Under the pieces are notes generated by a model that saw only the letters and a list, made by a program, of their open reading frames with translations, made no database searches and had not been told where the DNA came from. 64,000 nt of DNA, from contig NZ_MTPW01000001.1 of the NCBI RefSeq assembly GCF_002954765.1, positions 1,563,501-1,627,500 of the forward strand, in the 5' to 3' direction. This document shows, piece after piece, positions 36,305-45,332 of this stretch. A program made the position numbers and the translations under genes. The stretch comes from Nonlabens arenilitoris. GTDB taxonomy: Bacteria > Bacteroidota > Bacteroidia > Flavobacteriales > Flavobacteriaceae. Numbering within the stretch: position 1 is the first letter of the stretch; each line of letters starts with the position of its first letter.

Positions 36305-37657
36305 ATGAATTCTAATCAACCTACAAAATCTCAAATATTAGGGACAGATTCTATACCAGCATTACTTATCCGTCAAGCTTTACCAGCTTCAATAGGTATT
36401 CTAGTGATGTCGTTAAACATATTAGTAGATACCATATTTGTAGGTAACTGGATAGGTTCTATCGCAATTGCTGCTATAAATGTGGTCTTGCCTGTTTCCT
36501 TTTTTATAGCAGCATTAGGAATGGCTATAGGTATAGGTGGTTCAAGTATTATATCTAGAGCTTTAGGGGCAAATAATTATGAGAAAGCGCGCAAGGTATT
36601 TGGCAATCAGATAGCGATTACTCAAGTTATTACTATTCTTTGTGTTGTGTTTGGGTTATGGTTTATGGATTCTTTAGTGTTTTCTTTTGGAGGTAAAGGA
36701 GCGATTTTTGAGCCAGCAAAAATTTACTATCGCATTGTACTATACGGCGTTCCTGTTTTAGCCTTGTGCATGATGGGTAATACGGTTATACGTGCCGAAG
36801 GTGCTCCTACACATGCAATGATTGCTATGTTGATACCTTCAGTGGGTAATTTACTATTAGATTATATACTTATCAATCAACTGGGTATGGGAATGGAAGG
36901 TGCTGCATGGGCAACGACGATAAGTTATGGGTTGTGCTTTGCTTATGTTGCATGGTTCTTTATTTCAGGTAAAAGTGAATTAGTAGGTAAATTAAAAGAC
37001 CTTTTACCAGACTGGTATATATTAAAAGAAATAGGTGGACTGGGCTTTGTGACTTTGTCTAGACAAGCCATGAGTAGTGTTCTATATCTTATTTTAAATA
37101 ATGTATTGTTTGAATTAGGTGGAGAAGAGAGTGTTTCAGTATTTGGGATCATTGGCAGGATGATGATGTTTGCATTGTTTCCTGTAATGGGTATAACACA
37201 AGGTTTCTTACCTATTGCAGGTTATAATTATGGAGCTCAAAAATGGGAACGTGTTCGAGAAGTGATTTTTACATCTATTAAATTTGCTTGTGGTTTAGGA
37301 GTACTCATATTTTTAGGTCTTTTCTTCTTTACGCGTGAAATCGCTGGTATTTTTACAGACAATACTGTGGTCATTGAGGAAACCTCGTTTGCACTGAAAT
37401 TAGTGTTTATAGCGGTACCTATAATTTCTATTCAACTTATAGGAGCAGCATATTATCAGGCAATAGGGAAAGTGATTCCTGCATTACTACTTACACTGTT
37501 GCGCATGGGCTTTATTTTAATTCCGTTGATTTTAATTTTGCCTAATATCTATGGAGAATTAGGAGTTTGGATTAGTTTTCCAATTGCAGATATTCTATCC
37601 ACTATTATCACAGCATGGTATTTATGGGTTGCAATGAAAAAGCTTAAGAACTCATAA
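36305..37657 (+). CDS. MATE family efflux transporter
   Basis: A 450-residue polytopic inner-membrane exporter, the second MATE in the window and of a different branch from the one at 3796-5127. About twelve hydrophobic helices are present. The first helix contains LLIRQALPASIGILVMSLNILVDTIFVG, and the halves repeat the AIGIGGSSIISRALGANN and GFLPIAGYNYGAQ elements, as in MepA-like proteins. Drug or metabolite export driven by an ion gradient is the family role; the substrate is unknown. Confidence 0.9.
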   Translation: MNSNQPTKSQILGTDSIPALLIRQALPASIGILVMSLNILVDTIFVGNWIGSIAIAAINVVLPVSFFIAALGMAIGIGGSSIISRALGANNYEKARKVFGNQIAITQVITILCVVFGLWFMDSLVFSFGGKGAIFEPAKIYYRIVLYGVPVLALCMMGNTVIRAEGAPTHAMIAMLIPSVGNLLLDYILINQLGMGMEGAAWATTISYGLCFAYVAWFFISGKSELVGKLKDLLPDWYILKEIGGLGFVTLSRQAMSSVLYLILNNVLFELGGEESVSVFGIIGRMMMFALFPVMGITQGFLPIAGYNYGAQKWERVREVIFTSIKFACGLGVLIFLGLFFFTREIAGIFTDNTVVIEETSFALKLVFIAVPIISIQLIGAAYYQAIGKVIPALLLTLLRMGFILIPLILILPNIYGELGVWISFPIADILSTIITAWYLWVAMKKLKNS

Positions 37658-37778
37658 AGTTGCAGATTGTTAGTTATTTACGCTTTTGGTCGATGAATTG
37701 TGAATAATTATATTAATTGATGTTAAAAACTACATATTGTCAATTATTCTTACTTTTTTTGCTCAAAATAATTTCCCT

Positions 37779-39095
37779 ATGTTAAGAGCCTTATTTTGCC
37801 TACTAATGACTTCTGCCTTAAGCTTTGCACAAGTCGGAATTCAAACTAATGATCCACAGGCAGCTTTAGATATTGCTTCTTCAGATGCTGGTCTACTAGT
37901 GCCTAGAGTTGAATTAATAGATACCACGGATATTACAACAGTTACAAATCCAGATGGTAGTTCTTTAGTAAAATCTACTTTAGTTTATAACACGATAACT
38001 AGAAATGATGTGCTGCCGGCATTTTATTATTGGAATGGTGTCAACAAATGGTTAAGATTATTAGTAGCAGATGATAATGAGGATATCTGGAAAGCAAATC
38101 CAGCAAATGGACGTGTAGAAATAGATAAATTAAGTGATGGTGTCACCGACCGTCCTAATAATAATGTATACATCACAGATGAAAGCCAATTGATTATTGA
38201 TCAGGTAACGACAAATAACGATAATGGTGGTTCTCGTAAAATACAAGTGTATAACGGTGATATAGCAAATTACTCAAATATTGATAATGGTGCTGCCTTT
38301 GGATACTTAGGGCATAAGTCTCGTGGTAGCATAAGCACGCCTACAACGGTACAGCCAAGTGATGCAGTAACAGCTTATTATTCATTGCCGCATAATGGTA
38401 CAGGTTATGTTTTATCATCTTACTTTTTACAAGGTGTAGATCCATCTTGGGATGGTGTAGATTCACGAATTCCTGGTTACTTTTCCTGGCATACTACATC
38501 TCCAGGTATAGAAGGTGAGAAAATGAGACTTACTTCAAATGGTTTATTAGGTGTTAATACTTCTTCTCCTTCAGAAGTATTAGAGGTTCATGGTAATGCA
38601 GGAAACAATTGGGATGGAGATTTTGACGTTTACAGTTATAGTACAAATATTTCGTCATTTCATGTACGTAGTGCAAGTGGTAGCCGCTATGCACCTGGTA
38701 GTATGAATGGAAAGTCAAATGCAAATATCTATAACATGGAAGCCCAAGGCTATAATGGTAGTAATTATATAACCGCTAGTGCAATAAGATTAGGAGTTAC
38801 CGCAACAGCAAATGTAACTGCTAGTGCCATGCCAGGAAGAATGGACTTTTTAACTACTGAAAGAGGTACCAATTCTTTGCGTAATAGAATGACCATTGAT
38901 GATAATGGTAACATAGGGATCAACACGACAGCTGCTCTTACAGAAAAATTAGAGGTGAATGGTACCATTAAAGCTACGGATATAAACTTCACAGGATTAC
39001 CTGTGTTTGCTAGTGATGCAGATGCTTCTGCAAATGCTTCCTTAGAAGTAGGATCTGTTTACATTGTAGGGAATACTTTGAAAATTAAAATGTAA
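37779..39095 (+). CDS. Secreted fibre-like protein with repeated tail-type segments
   Basis: I start at the ATG giving MLRALFCLLMTSALSFAQ, a clean signal peptide; the longer frame uses a TTG. The mature protein opens VGIQTNDPQAALDIASSDAGLLVPRV and later VNTSSPSEVLEV and INTTAALTEKLEVNGTIKATD, the GIGTTxPxxxLxV repeats common in secreted flavobacterial proteins and phage tail fibres. It is rich in Ser, Asn and Thr. No C-terminal type IX sorting domain is visible. A surface or extracellular role is likely; the specific function is unknown. Confidence 0.75.
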   Translation: MLRALFCLLMTSALSFAQVGIQTNDPQAALDIASSDAGLLVPRVELIDTTDITTVTNPDGSSLVKSTLVYNTITRNDVLPAFYYWNGVNKWLRLLVADDNEDIWKANPANGRVEIDKLSDGVTDRPNNNVYITDESQLIIDQVTTNNDNGGSRKIQVYNGDIANYSNIDNGAAFGYLGHKSRGSISTPTTVQPSDAVTAYYSLPHNGTGYVLSSYFLQGVDPSWDGVDSRIPGYFSWHTTSPGIEGEKMRLTSNGLLGVNTSSPSEVLEVHGNAGNNWDGDFDVYSYSTNISSFHVRSASGSRYAPGSMNGKSNANIYNMEAQGYNGSNYITASAIRLGVTATANVTASAMPGRMDFLTTERGTNSLRNRMTIDDNGNIGINTTAALTEKLEVNGTIKATDINFTGLPVFASDADASANASLEVGSVYIVGNTLKIKM

Positions 39096-39108
39096 AAGTT
39101 TTAATATT

Positions 39109-39124
39109 CGCTTTCGCGGAAGCG
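39109..39124. repeat. Dispersed palindrome copy 11, one mismatch
   Basis: CGCTTTCGCGGAAGCG differs from the consensus by one A-to-G change in the right arm. It is intergenic, 13 bases after the fibre-like protein stop. Confidence 0.85.
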
Positions 39125-39199
39125 AAACGATTAAAGTTTCTTTAAACTTGTTTTTTGCTATGCGTGCATACAATATCTTTACTTTAAATAAAGATAGCA

Positions 39200-39673
39200 A
39201 TGTATACTAAAGAATTTGACGTGCGCTGGAGTGATCTAGACGCAAATAGACATATGGCAAATAGTGCTTACCAAAACTTTATGAGTCATACACGTATGGC
39301 ATTTCTAATAGATAATGATTTTGGACAGCGAGAAATGGCTCAGTATGAAACTGGACCTGTAATCTTCAATGAAAATATATTCTATTTTAAAGAAATTCAT
39401 CAAGGGAAGCCTATCACTGTTAGTTGTGAAGTAACAGGTATGAGCGAGGATGGCAGTCTTTTCAGTTTTAGACACAACTTTTATGATTATAAAGGGCGTA
39501 ATGTAGCGCGTGGTCTAATGACTGGTGCATGGATGAACTTGAGAGAGCGTAAAATCACCTCACTGCATCCAGAATTACATGAGAAGATTAAAAACTTTCC
39601 CATGGCAGCAGATTTTAAGGTACTCAGTAAATTAGATACAAGAGCACACGGAGAATTCCCTCAAGATCGATAA
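39200..39673 (+). CDS. Acyl-CoA thioesterase (hotdog fold)
   Basis: A 157-residue protein of the 4-hydroxybenzoyl-CoA thioesterase group. The N-terminal VRWSDLDANRHMANSAYQNFMSHTR contains the catalytic-type Asp and the HMANSAY helix. Later strands (FYFKEIHQGKPITVSCEV and FSFRHNFYDYKGRNVARGLMTGAWMNL) complete a hotdog fold. It is cytoplasmic with unknown acyl specificity. A TATCTTTA promoter-like box lies just upstream. Confidence 0.88.
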   Translation: MYTKEFDVRWSDLDANRHMANSAYQNFMSHTRMAFLIDNDFGQREMAQYETGPVIFNENIFYFKEIHQGKPITVSCEVTGMSEDGSLFSFRHNFYDYKGRNVARGLMTGAWMNLRERKITSLHPELHEKIKNFPMAADFKVLSKLDTRAHGEFPQDR

Positions 39674-39789
39674 TGCTATAGGACTCACAACAGTAGGTAA
39701 GTAATATTGAATTTAAAGCAGATGGTCGATTTTAAATAATTATTTTTTAAGTTAAATCCTTAGAGAACAATTATTTATTATCTTTAAGT

Positions 39790-40212
39790 ATGAATTCAAT
39801 TAGAGAATCTGTTTTCTATCCAGAGGTATTAAAGGAAATAAATATGCATTATGGCAATTTTTATTTCTTTGATGGTTTTATTGTCTCTGAGGTGTTCAAA
39901 AATGTAGTTTTTGGATGGGAAGAGGCTAAACCTATCATTAATGCAGCAACATCCTTTTATAATACAGATGGTAGCAAGTTGGTTTATATCTCAAATAGAA
40001 TTAATAAATACTCTGTTAAACCAGTAGACTGGTTTCACTTTGCAAATTATTCTTTTAAATTGTTGGGGTATGGCGTAGTCAATTATACTGATCCAGGCTT
40101 AATAAATTCAAAGTTAGAATCCTTATTTGTTAAATCTAAGTTTAAGTCTTTCACAAATTTAATGGATGCCTTACAATGGGCTGCCGCATTAAAGAACACG
40201 ATAAGAAGTTAA
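39790..40212 (+). CDS. Hypothetical protein, possibly STAS-like
   Basis: A 140-residue cytoplasmic protein without cysteines or membrane helices. Recognisable features are an alternating strand/helix pattern with FFDGFIVSEV, YNTDGSKLVYISNRINKYSVKP and a C-terminal amphipathic helix. I recall similar unnamed flavobacterial proteins but no function. The fold may be STAS/SpoIIAA-like, which is a guess. Its stop overlaps that of the convergent EamA gene by three bases. Confidence 0.65.
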   Translation: MNSIRESVFYPEVLKEINMHYGNFYFFDGFIVSEVFKNVVFGWEEAKPIINAATSFYNTDGSKLVYISNRINKYSVKPVDWFHFANYSFKLLGYGVVNYTDPGLINSKLESLFVKSKFKSFTNLMDALQWAAALKNTIRS

Positions 40213-41105
40213 CCGGCTTTTTTAGGTATACTGGTTATAAAAACTCCAGTAAAAATAAGTCCGCCTGCAATAAGTTTGTATAAAGTAATTTGATCCTTAT
40301 CTAACCCTATTGCTATAAGTGTTGCGAGTAATGGTTGTAAATAAACAAAAACTGCAACGACACTAGGTTTAAGCGTTCTTATCGCTATAATATTAAGCAT
40401 ATAAGTGCCAAAAGTAGCAAAAAGTACTACATAGCCTATGTACCACAAAGTATCTGTATTTGCGGTGCCAAAGTCAAACGCTAGCCCTTCCATAATACCA
40501 AAAGGTGTAATAAATAACACGCCAAACAAGTACAACCACTTCATTAAGGTAAAAACATGATAGCGTGTGGTCAGTTTTTTTGCTAGAATGATGTAAAAAG
40601 AATATGAAACTGCGTTAATAAAAACCAAGAAATTACCTAATGCTGGATCTGTGGCATTTTCACTACTACCGTTATTTGATAAGAATATCAATAATGCCGC
40701 ACCGCTAAAACCTATTAAAATTCCTAAAATACGACTTGCATACAATCGCTCTTTCAAAAAAATGGCGCTTAATACTAATACTATTATAGGAGTAGTTACC
40801 ATAAGTACAGATGCACTTATAGGAGAGGTGAGAGATAAACCTTTCATAAAAGTCACCATGTTAAAACCTACTCCACAAAATGCTGCTAGAGCTAGTAATG
40901 GCAGTTCTTTTATAGGCACTTTTTCTTTAGGACCTACAAAGGTCGCAATTAACCAGAATATAGCGCACGTGACGAGAACCCTATACCAGGCAAGACCAAA
41001 TGGTCCCACAAACTCTGGTGTAACTTCTTTTGCTGCCGTAAAATTATAAGCATAAAATAAAGCTACTAAAAAGCCACAAATGATGGCGACCGTTCTTTTG
41101 CTCAT
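40209..41105 (-). CDS. EamA/DMT family metabolite exporter
   Basis: A 298-residue inner-membrane protein with ten predicted helices in two EamA repeats. The repeats show AFCGVGFNMVTFMKGLSLTSPISASVLMVTTPI and, in the second half, YMLNIIAIRTLKPSVVAVFVYLQPLLATL. Family members export amino acids or other metabolites; the substrate is unknown. It overlaps the ArsC-like gene by one base (TAATG) and is probably co-translated with it. Confidence 0.88.
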   Translation of the reverse strand: MSKRTVAIICGFLVALFYAYNFTAAKEVTPEFVGPFGLAWYRVLVTCAIFWLIATFVGPKEKVPIKELPLLALAAFCGVGFNMVTFMKGLSLTSPISASVLMVTTPIIVLVLSAIFLKERLYASRILGILIGFSGAALLIFLSNNGSSENATDPALGNFLVFINAVSYSFYIILAKKLTTRYHVFTLMKWLYLFGVLFITPFGIMEGLAFDFGTANTDTLWYIGYVVLFATFGTYMLNIIAIRTLKPSVVAVFVYLQPLLATLIAIGLDKDQITLYKLIAGGLIFTGVFITSIPKKAG

Positions 41106-41458
41106 TATGAAATAGCTTCTTTAGCTGCGGCAATCACTTTTTTAGAATTACCAATAAATGCCTGATCAGTATAAATAAGAATAGGTCGTTTTATAAAAGT
41201 ATAATGATCTAACAATAATTCTTTATAATCGTTTTCTGTGAGTTCTTTTTCATGCAAGCCGCGACCACGATAAAGCTGTGCACGTCTATTAAATAAAGCT
41301 TCATAAGAACCAGCTTGATCTTTTAAAAACTCTATTTGCTCCAGTGTGATCGGTTTCTCTTTTGTGTTCTGTAGCTCTACTGTTTCTGGTAGATTAAGTT
41401 CACTTTTAATACGTTGACAAGTGTTACAGCTGTCTAAATAGATAAATAGATTTTTCAT
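41105..41458 (-). CDS. ArsC/Spx-family thioredoxin-fold protein
   Basis: A 117-residue protein with the redox motif SCNTCQR (Cys11 and Cys14) after the first strand. It matches the arsenate reductase/Spx fold, with conserved RRAQLYRGRGLHEKELT and IKRPILIYTDQAFIG in place of the usual arsenate-reductase blocks. No arsenic genes are nearby, so a general thiol role is more likely than arsenate reduction. It precedes the EamA exporter. Confidence 0.85.
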   Translation of the reverse strand: MKNLFIYLDSCNTCQRIKSELNLPETVELQNTKEKPITLEQIEFLKDQAGSYEALFNRRAQLYRGRGLHEKELTENDYKELLLDHYTFIKRPILIYTDQAFIGNSKKVIAAAKEAIS

Positions 41459-41524
41459 ATCACAAAATTACGATAGCTTTTTTGATAAGGAATATCTTTA
41501 GACTTATAATTAGCAGCTTTGTTT

Positions 41525-41540
41525 CGCTTTCGCGAAAGCG
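41525..41540. repeat. Dispersed palindrome copy 12, intergenic
   Basis: CGCTTTCGCGAAAGCG lies in the divergent gap between the ArsC-like gene and the cystathionine gamma-synthase gene. Confidence 0.95.
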
Positions 41541-41620
41541 TATTCAAATAATCATCCATATTTTAAATAAACATGTGGATAAATATTTTAATTATCGCAT
41601 CACAGGTTTATCTTTATTTA

Positions 41621-42784
41621 ATGGAAAAGAAGCAATTGAATTTTAATACTAAGGCTATTCATGGTGGTCAAGAAAATATAGATCCAGCATATAACTCAGT
41701 AATGCCACCTATTTATCAAACCACCACATTTAAACAAAGCACACCACACGGGCATAAAGGCTTTGAATACTCACGTAGTGGTAATCCTACACGTGATGCT
41801 TTAGAAAAGTCTATGGCTAGTCTTGAGAATGGTGCTTATGGAATTGCATTCGGTTCTGGTCTAGCTGCTATTGATGCCGTACTTAAGTTGTTGAAGTCTG
41901 GTGATGAGGTGATTTCTACCAGCGATTTATATGGTGGTTCTTATCGCTTATTTACGCAGATTTTTCAAGATTTCGGTATTAAATTTCACTTTGTAGGAAT
42001 GGAAAATGCGGGAAATATTGAGAACCTCATCAATGAGAATACAAAACTTATTTGGGTAGAAACGCCTACTAACCCTATGATGAATATTATTGATATAGAG
42101 GCAGTCTCAAAAATTTCTAAAAAGCATCAATTACTTCTAGCAGTAGATAATACGTTTGCTACTCCTTATTTGCAGCGACCTTTAGATTTAGGAGCAGATA
42201 TTGTCATGCATAGTGCAACTAAATATTTAGGTGGTCATAGTGATGTCGTTATGGGCTCTTTAGTAGTTAAGGATGAAAATCTAGCTAACAGATTATACTT
42301 TATTCAAAATGCTAGTGGAGCAGTTCCAGGACCACAGGATTGTTTTTTAGTATTGAGAGGAATTAAGACGCTACATGTGCGCATGCAACGGCATTGTGAG
42401 AATGGTAAAGCTGTAGCTCATGCCTTAAGAAATAATGAATTAGTAGGTAAGGTATATTGGCCTGGTTTTGAAGACCACCCCAATCATGATATTGCGACTA
42501 GACAAATGAGTGATTACGGTGGTATGGTTTCATTTACTACAAAGGCAGGTACTCTCGAGAGCGCGGTTAGAGTAGTAGAAAATTTAAAAGTATTCACTCT
42601 AGGAGAATCTTTAGGTGGAGTAGAGTCTCTTGCAGGTCATCCAGCAAGTATGACCCATGCTAGTATACCTAAAATTGATCGTGAGAAAACGGGTGTGGTA
42701 GATTCATTAATCCGGTTAAGTATAGGTATTGAAGATGTTGATGACCTAATTGAAGATTTAAAACAAGCACTCGCTTCATCTTAA
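41621..42784 (+). CDS. Cystathionine gamma-synthase family PLP enzyme
   Basis: I start at ATG 41621 (MEKKQLNFNTKAIHGGQ), since a 16-residue hydrophobic leader would not fit this cytoplasmic enzyme. The 387 residues match trans-sulfuration enzymes: YSRSGNPTRDALEKSMASLE, VDNTFATPYLQRPLDLGADIV, and the PLP lysine in MHSATKYLGGHSDVVMG. SLGGVESLAGHPASMTHAS follows. Synthase (metB) and lyase (metC/mccB) cannot be separated reliably by eye, so I leave the symbol blank. Confidence 0.9.
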   Translation: MEKKQLNFNTKAIHGGQENIDPAYNSVMPPIYQTTTFKQSTPHGHKGFEYSRSGNPTRDALEKSMASLENGAYGIAFGSGLAAIDAVLKLLKSGDEVISTSDLYGGSYRLFTQIFQDFGIKFHFVGMENAGNIENLINENTKLIWVETPTNPMMNIIDIEAVSKISKKHQLLLAVDNTFATPYLQRPLDLGADIVMHSATKYLGGHSDVVMGSLVVKDENLANRLYFIQNASGAVPGPQDCFLVLRGIKTLHVRMQRHCENGKAVAHALRNNELVGKVYWPGFEDHPNHDIATRQMSDYGGMVSFTTKAGTLESAVRVVENLKVFTLGESLGGVESLAGHPASMTHASIPKIDREKTGVVDSLIRLSIGIEDVDDLIEDLKQALASS

Positions 42785-42798
42785 AAACCATTTATATA

Positions 42799-42828
42799 AA
42801 AAAAGGCAACCTAATGGCTGCCTTTTTT
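42799..42828 (+). terminator. Hairpin terminator after the cystathionine gamma-synthase gene
   Basis: GGCAACC (42805-42811) and GGCTGCC (42816-42822) form a stem with one mismatch, flanked by an A-run and a long T-run. It also serves the convergent gene. Confidence 0.75.
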
Positions 42829-42849
42829 TATAAGTATTAAAACTATTAC

Positions 42850-43620
42850 TTATAAATAATAAATATAGCCAACATTGAACCACCATATAAAATCAAAAGA
42901 GCGGTTGTTGACATTGCGAGGACTTAATCCATCTACATAATTGCTATCATAATAATGCCATGCGCTAGAAACTAAAAGGTCACTTAATTCACTTACCTTA
43001 TATCTAAAACCTATATCACCTACTAATGCAAACGTACTACCTTGCGAGGTGTCTATACGATCGATAAATGTAGGATAAGTGGTCACTGGATTATTAAGTG
43101 GTCCTAAGGTAGAAGTAGCTTCTGGTCTAAAATTCACATAATGAGCTCCTATACCAAAATAAGGTGCAAACTTAGGTTGGCCTTCTTGAAAATCTCTAAT
43201 ACTTAAAGGAAACCATTCTAGGTGAGTTCCTATTTCAAAAACTTTTGCTTTACCAGTCATCGATCTTAATTGAAGACCAGCTAGACTAGGTCTGTCAGCG
43301 AGTTCACTTAAGTGCTCAAGACTGGTAACATGGTAAGCTAATTGATTTCTAATTTTAAAATGATCATTCCAGTATGTGTCTTGTGTATAACAATTACAAT
43401 CTGCTCTATATGCAAAGTTAATATAATGCACTAGACCTATACCAGTTCCTACATTACCTTTATTAGTAGGCCAGTCATAACGCTCTCCATAATCTGATTG
43501 AAAAGCAACCGGTCCAGCAATTACACCTATTTCATGAGAGATACCTAACTGTGCATCTACCGTTTGTACAGTACAAATAACTGCTATTAAAAATCCAATA
43601 AAGCGTAGGGTCTTAATCAT
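42850..43620 (-). CDS. THC0290_0291-like outer membrane protein
   Basis: A 256-residue exported protein with a signal peptide ending VDAQ (about residue 24). The opening QLGISHEIGVIAGPVAFQSDYGERYDWPTNKGN, the cysteine pair YRADCNCYTQDTYWNDHFK and the aromatic C-terminus FDFIWWFNVGYIYYL suggest a beta-barrel. I recall this flavobacterial family next to gdhA, as here, and it has been mislabelled glutamate dehydrogenase for that reason. Function is unknown. Confidence 0.7.
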   Translation of the reverse strand: MIKTLRFIGFLIAVICTVQTVDAQLGISHEIGVIAGPVAFQSDYGERYDWPTNKGNVGTGIGLVHYINFAYRADCNCYTQDTYWNDHFKIRNQLAYHVTSLEHLSELADRPSLAGLQLRSMTGKAKVFEIGTHLEWFPLSIRDFQEGQPKFAPYFGIGAHYVNFRPEATSTLGPLNNPVTTYPTFIDRIDTSQGSTFALVGDIGFRYKVSELSDLLVSSAWHYYDSNYVDGLSPRNVNNRSFDFIWWFNVGYIYYL

Positions 43621-43770
43621 GATTATGGCATTGATAAAGCGACAAATATAATAAAATGTTAAGGATACTAATGATAGTATAACCTCTTTAAAACATGAAG
43701 TTTATATTAAACTCATTTTATATATAACGTAATATCAAAGCTACTATTCTTTAACTACTTAAATAAATGA

Positions 43771-45198
<1,428 letters not shown>

Positions 45199-45201
45199 TA
45201 T

Positions 45202-45217
45202 TGCTTTCGCGAAAGCG
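45202..45217. repeat. Dispersed palindrome copy 13, after gdhA
   Basis: TGCTTTCGCGAAAGCG has the exact 14-base core. It lies four bases after the gdhA stop and before its terminator. Confidence 0.95.
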
Positions 45218-45230
45218 TAACCATAATTTT

Positions 45231-45262
45231 AAACCTCTGAATTAGATTTCAGGGGTTTTTTT
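45231..45262 (+). terminator. Hairpin terminator after gdhA
   Basis: An 11-base stem (45231-45241 with 45248-45258, one G-U pair) with a T-run. Confidence 0.85.
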
Positions 45263-45332
45263 ATGACTCATTATTAAAGGTTATTTTTGACCTTAACGTA
45301 TATTATATATCTTTAAAAGACGTTTGCTTTAT

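Noticed and set aside
37737..37778. TTG start adding 14 residues before the fibre-like protein
   Set aside because: The extension would hide a clean signal peptide that begins at the ATG.
41573..41620. Upstream start of the cystathionine gamma-synthase
   Set aside because: It would add a hydrophobic leader not found in this cytoplasmic family.
42850..43620. Glutamate dehydrogenase label for the barrel protein beside gdhA
   Set aside because: It has a signal peptide and a beta-strand pattern and no Rossmann or catalytic motif. The real gdhA is next to it.
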